A DNA stretch of 64,000 bases from Cognatishimia coralii (GTDB taxonomy: Bacteria; Pseudomonadota; Alphaproteobacteria; Rhodobacterales; Rhodobacteraceae). Shown here piece by piece: positions 62,107 to 64,000 of this stretch (position 1 is the first letter of the stretch; every line of letters starts with the position of its first letter). The position numbers and the translations under genes are program-made. The DNA lies in contig NZ_JBBGAZ010000001.1 in assembly GCF_037478305.1 (NCBI RefSeq), forward strand, positions 248,001-312,000, in the 5' to 3' direction. The notes below the pieces were generated by a model. The model worked only from the letters and a program-made list of their open reading frames with translations. It searched no databases and had not been told where the DNA came from.

Positions 62107-63516
62107 ATGATACGCGGGATTTTGGTCGGATTTCTGGGTGGCGGGGCCATTGGTCTTGTCTTTGCGGGCGTGGTGTCTCTCGTGTCGCCTTTGCCTGCGC
62201 GGATTGAACTGGAAAGTGAAGCCACGCAGGCTGTGGCGGAACCGCGTGCCAGCGTGCAGCCCGGTCTTGCCACGCCCTCAGAGGCCGATGCGCCTCTTGC
62301 AACCGATACAGTTGCGGCCGCGCCTGCTCAGTCCGATGGGGAAGGTGTGCCGGACGCAGATCGCGCCTCAGCGCCCCGACCAACGCCGTCGGACGTCGTT
62401 GTCGTGGATGGCGATCCGATCGTGGACGAGGCCTCTGCCGTTGCTGTGACAGCCCTGGAACCCGTCTTCCCGACACCTCAGGCGAATGCCATTCAAACGC
62501 CCGAAGCCGAGAGCGATACACCAGAAATCACGTTGAGGCCGGTGCAGCGCCCTCAGGTCGCAACCACGGAAACGGCAACCTTGGCCGCCCCCTCAGTTTC
62601 TGAATCGCCGAGTGCGCCGACCACGATCAACGTCCCCATCGAGACCACTCGTGCAAATCCCACGCCTACAGATCTGGGCGTTCCTGCGTCAGGACGCTCT
62701 GAAGAAGAAGACGTTCAGACGTCCCTTTTGCAACCTGCCACTGATCTCGACGAAGCCTTTCCGCAGTTGACGTCGACCCGTTTGCCCACTGTTGGGTCAT
62801 CGCAGGTTGCGGCGGATGCGGCGGGGGTAGGCGACTCTAGCCCGCTGGTGCAGTTCGCTGCAAAGTTTGAACGCATCAACTCGCGGCCAATCCTGTCGGT
62901 CGTTCTGATTGACGAGGGCAAAAGCGATCTGGATCTGAGCATCCTGCGCGAGTTTCCGTTTCCTCTGAGCATTGCAGTAAACCCGGCGGCCTCTAATGCG
63001 GTGGAGCGTGCGCGCATGTTCCGCTCTATGGGGCTTGAGGTGCTTGCGGTTTTGGATCTGCCAGAGGGTGCCAAGCCCGAAGATGTCGAGGTCAATCTTG
63101 CCACGGGTCTGGCGAATCTGCCGGAAAGTGTTGCCATTCTTGAAGGCGCAGCGACTGGTCTGCAGGAAAGCCGCGAAGTTTCAGATCAGGTGATTTCTTT
63201 TGTCAGAGCTTCTGGCCATGGCTTGGTGATGCGGCCCAAGGGGCTGAATACGGCGCAGAAAATGGCGGCGCGCGACGGCGTACCGTCAGTGACTGTCTTT
63301 CGCGATATCGACAGCAAGGGCCAGACCGAGGTCGTGATGCGCCGGTTCTTGGATCAGGCGGCGTTTAAGGCGCGCCAAGAGGATGGTGTTTTGATGTTGG
63401 GCCACTTGCGCCAAGATACGCTGGCGGCTCTGGCGGTCTGGACCTTGGCGGATCGCGCCTCGACGGTCGCGTTGGCACCGGCCTCGACCTTGTTGCGCGC
63501 GCAGACCGAAGGATGA
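62107..63516 (+). CDS. Divergent polysaccharide deacetylase (YibQ-like) family protein
   Basis: A 469-residue protein with an N-terminal membrane anchor (about 5-25), a long Pro/Thr/Ala/Glu-rich disordered linker (about 35-255) and a C-terminal divergent polysaccharide deacetylase domain (about 265-460, beginning RPILSVVLIDEGKSDLDLS). The metal ligands of true deacetylases are not obvious, so hydrolysis is uncertain. The start at 62107 follows AAGGA; a longer frame adds 33 basic residues. It lies between trpE and trpG on the opposite strand, as known from Rhodobacter trp clusters. Confidence 0.85.
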   Translation: MIRGILVGFLGGGAIGLVFAGVVSLVSPLPARIELESEATQAVAEPRASVQPGLATPSEADAPLATDTVAAAPAQSDGEGVPDADRASAPRPTPSDVVVVDGDPIVDEASAVAVTALEPVFPTPQANAIQTPEAESDTPEITLRPVQRPQVATTETATLAAPSVSESPSAPTTINVPIETTRANPTPTDLGVPASGRSEEEDVQTSLLQPATDLDEAFPQLTSTRLPTVGSSQVAADAAGVGDSSPLVQFAAKFERINSRPILSVVLIDEGKSDLDLSILREFPFPLSIAVNPAASNAVERARMFRSMGLEVLAVLDLPEGAKPEDVEVNLATGLANLPESVAILEGAATGLQESREVSDQVISFVRASGHGLVMRPKGLNTAQKMAARDGVPSVTVFRDIDSKGQTEVVMRRFLDQAAFKARQEDGVLMLGHLRQDTLAALAVWTLADRASTVALAPASTLLRAQTEG

Positions 63517-63519
63517 GAC

Positions 63520-63564
63520 GGAAACTTTGAAAGTTTCCGTCGTCGATTTCTTTTAAAGAAATCG
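63520..63564 (+). repeat. Paired-palindrome repeat, copy 3
   Basis: A perfect GGAAACTTTGAAAGTTTCC palindrome (63520-63538) and the CGATTTCTTT-T-AAAGAAATCG palindrome (63544-63564), in the same order as copy 1. It begins three bases behind the yibQ-like stop and ends four bases before the trpE stop on the other strand. Confidence 0.85.
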
Positions 63565-63567
63565 ATT

Positions 63568-64000
63568 CTATGAGTTGCCCGATCCTTCAAAGCGCCCAGC
63601 ATCCGCCGCAGCCCGCCGGATCGCGTTGGATTTATGGACGGTTTCCATAAACTCGGCTTCTGGATCGCTGTCATAGACCACGCCGCCACCTGCTTGAATA
63701 TAGAGCTTCTGGTCTTTCACAATCGCGGTCCTGAGCGCGATACACATGTCCATATCGCCGCCTGCACTGAAATAGCCAACGCCACCGCCGTAGATGCCAC
63801 GTTTCTCAGGTTCCAGCTCGTCGATGATCTCCATCGCGCGCACCTTGGGGGCGCCTGACACGGTGCCCGCTGGCATACCCGCGAAGAACGCGCTTAGCGC
63901 ATCTTGGTCTTCATGCAGCTCTCCGACCACGTTCGAGACAATATGCATCACGTGGCTATAGCGTTCGATGATGAACTCTTCGGTCGGTTTCACAGTACCG
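63568..64000 (-). CDS. trpE: Anthranilate synthase component I, C-terminal part
   Basis: Only the last 144 or so residues are in the window; the gene continues past the right edge. The chorismate-binding signature AGTVSGAPKVRAMEIID, then RGIYGGGVGYFSAGGDMDMCIALRT and the QAGGGVVYDSDPEAEF region are all present and intact. TrpE makes anthranilate from chorismate with ammonia from TrpG. The stop codon lies 4 bases from repeat copy 3. Confidence 0.95.
   Translation of the reverse strand, partial: GTVKPTEEFIIERYSHVMHIVSNVVGELHEDQDALSAFFAGMPAGTVSGAPKVRAMEIIDELEPEKRGIYGGGVGYFSAGGDMDMCIALRTAIVKDQKLYIQAGGGVVYDSDPEAEFMETVHKSNAIRRAAADAGRFEGSGNS

Overview
The window comes from the chromosome of an alphaproteobacterium of the order Rhodobacterales (Roseobacter/Rhodobacter group). 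The grounds are a moderately high GC content, GTTC-N7-GTTC LexA boxes in front of uvrA and lexA, TTAA-N7-TTAA CtrA-type sites, the trpE / yibQ-like / trpGDC arrangement, a zauP-zapA pair, a 1138-residue fused indolepyruvate ferredoxin oxidoreductase, and a holin plus GH108 N-acetylmuramidase pair of the kind that releases the Rhodobacter gene transfer agent (GTA). I count 58 protein genes (57 complete, trpE cut by the right edge). I see no tRNA, rRNA, CRISPR array, insertion sequence or complete prophage, and no gene-free stretch above 300 bases.

Layout. 0.2-5.9 kb: a DUF3179 secreted protein, a MetE-like protein, an M23 peptidase/bactofilin operon behind a CtrA-type site, and a ferritin-like DUF455/peroxiredoxin pair. 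5.9-18.9 kb: an AsmA-like giant with queA, an MFS transporter, DUF924, lpdA, a small methyltransferase, SOS-controlled uvrA and a Tat-exported berberine-bridge-type flavoprotein. 19-21.7 kb: an autotransporter-like outer membrane protein, a four-helix membrane protein and a divergent XRE/MmyB regulator. 21.7-27.4 kb: distal valine catabolism (isobutyryl-CoA dehydrogenase, 3-hydroxyisobutyryl-CoA hydrolase, mmsB, mmsA) with a divergent LysR regulator. 27.4-34.2 kb: a CBS protein, coaD, DUF808, tkt, zauP-zapA, and an aminotransferase with unusual codon use. 34.3-38 kb: a purL / eight-cysteine protein / bolA / small protein / grxD operon. 38.2-42.7 kb: LysR and the divergent indolepyruvate oxidoreductase. 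42.8-50.7 kb: an acyltransferase, murI, argC, and ccmE-endolysin-holin-ccmF-ccmH, then a PaaG-like hydratase. 50.8-57.1 kb: DUF2087, gltA, gltX, comEC and lexA. 57.2-64 kb: trpG-trpD-ung-trpC-moaC-moeA packed with overlapping ends, a divergent yibQ-like gene, and the end of trpE.

How the genes work together. The valine genes form four consecutive or near-consecutive steps from isobutyryl-CoA to propionyl-CoA. BolA and the CGFS glutaredoxin share an operon, as expected for an iron-sulfur partnership, and an uncharacterised eight-cysteine protein sits with them. ZauP and ZapA focus the Z-ring. UvrA and LexA belong to the SOS regulon; the uracil-DNA glycosylase lies inside the trp operon. The lysis pair (GTA donor side), comEC (GTA recipient side in R. 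capsulatus) and lexA (needed for GTA control in R. capsulatus) all fall within about 11 kb.

Nothing in the window is a clearly new multi-gene defence or biosynthetic system. The observations most worth following are a three-copy paired-palindrome repeat placed directly behind stop codons, the lysis cassette embedded in the cytochrome c maturation cluster, the eight-cysteine protein next to bolA/grxD, the XRE/MmyB plus membrane protein module with a palindromic operator, and a candidate 3'UTR small RNA behind a LysR gene.
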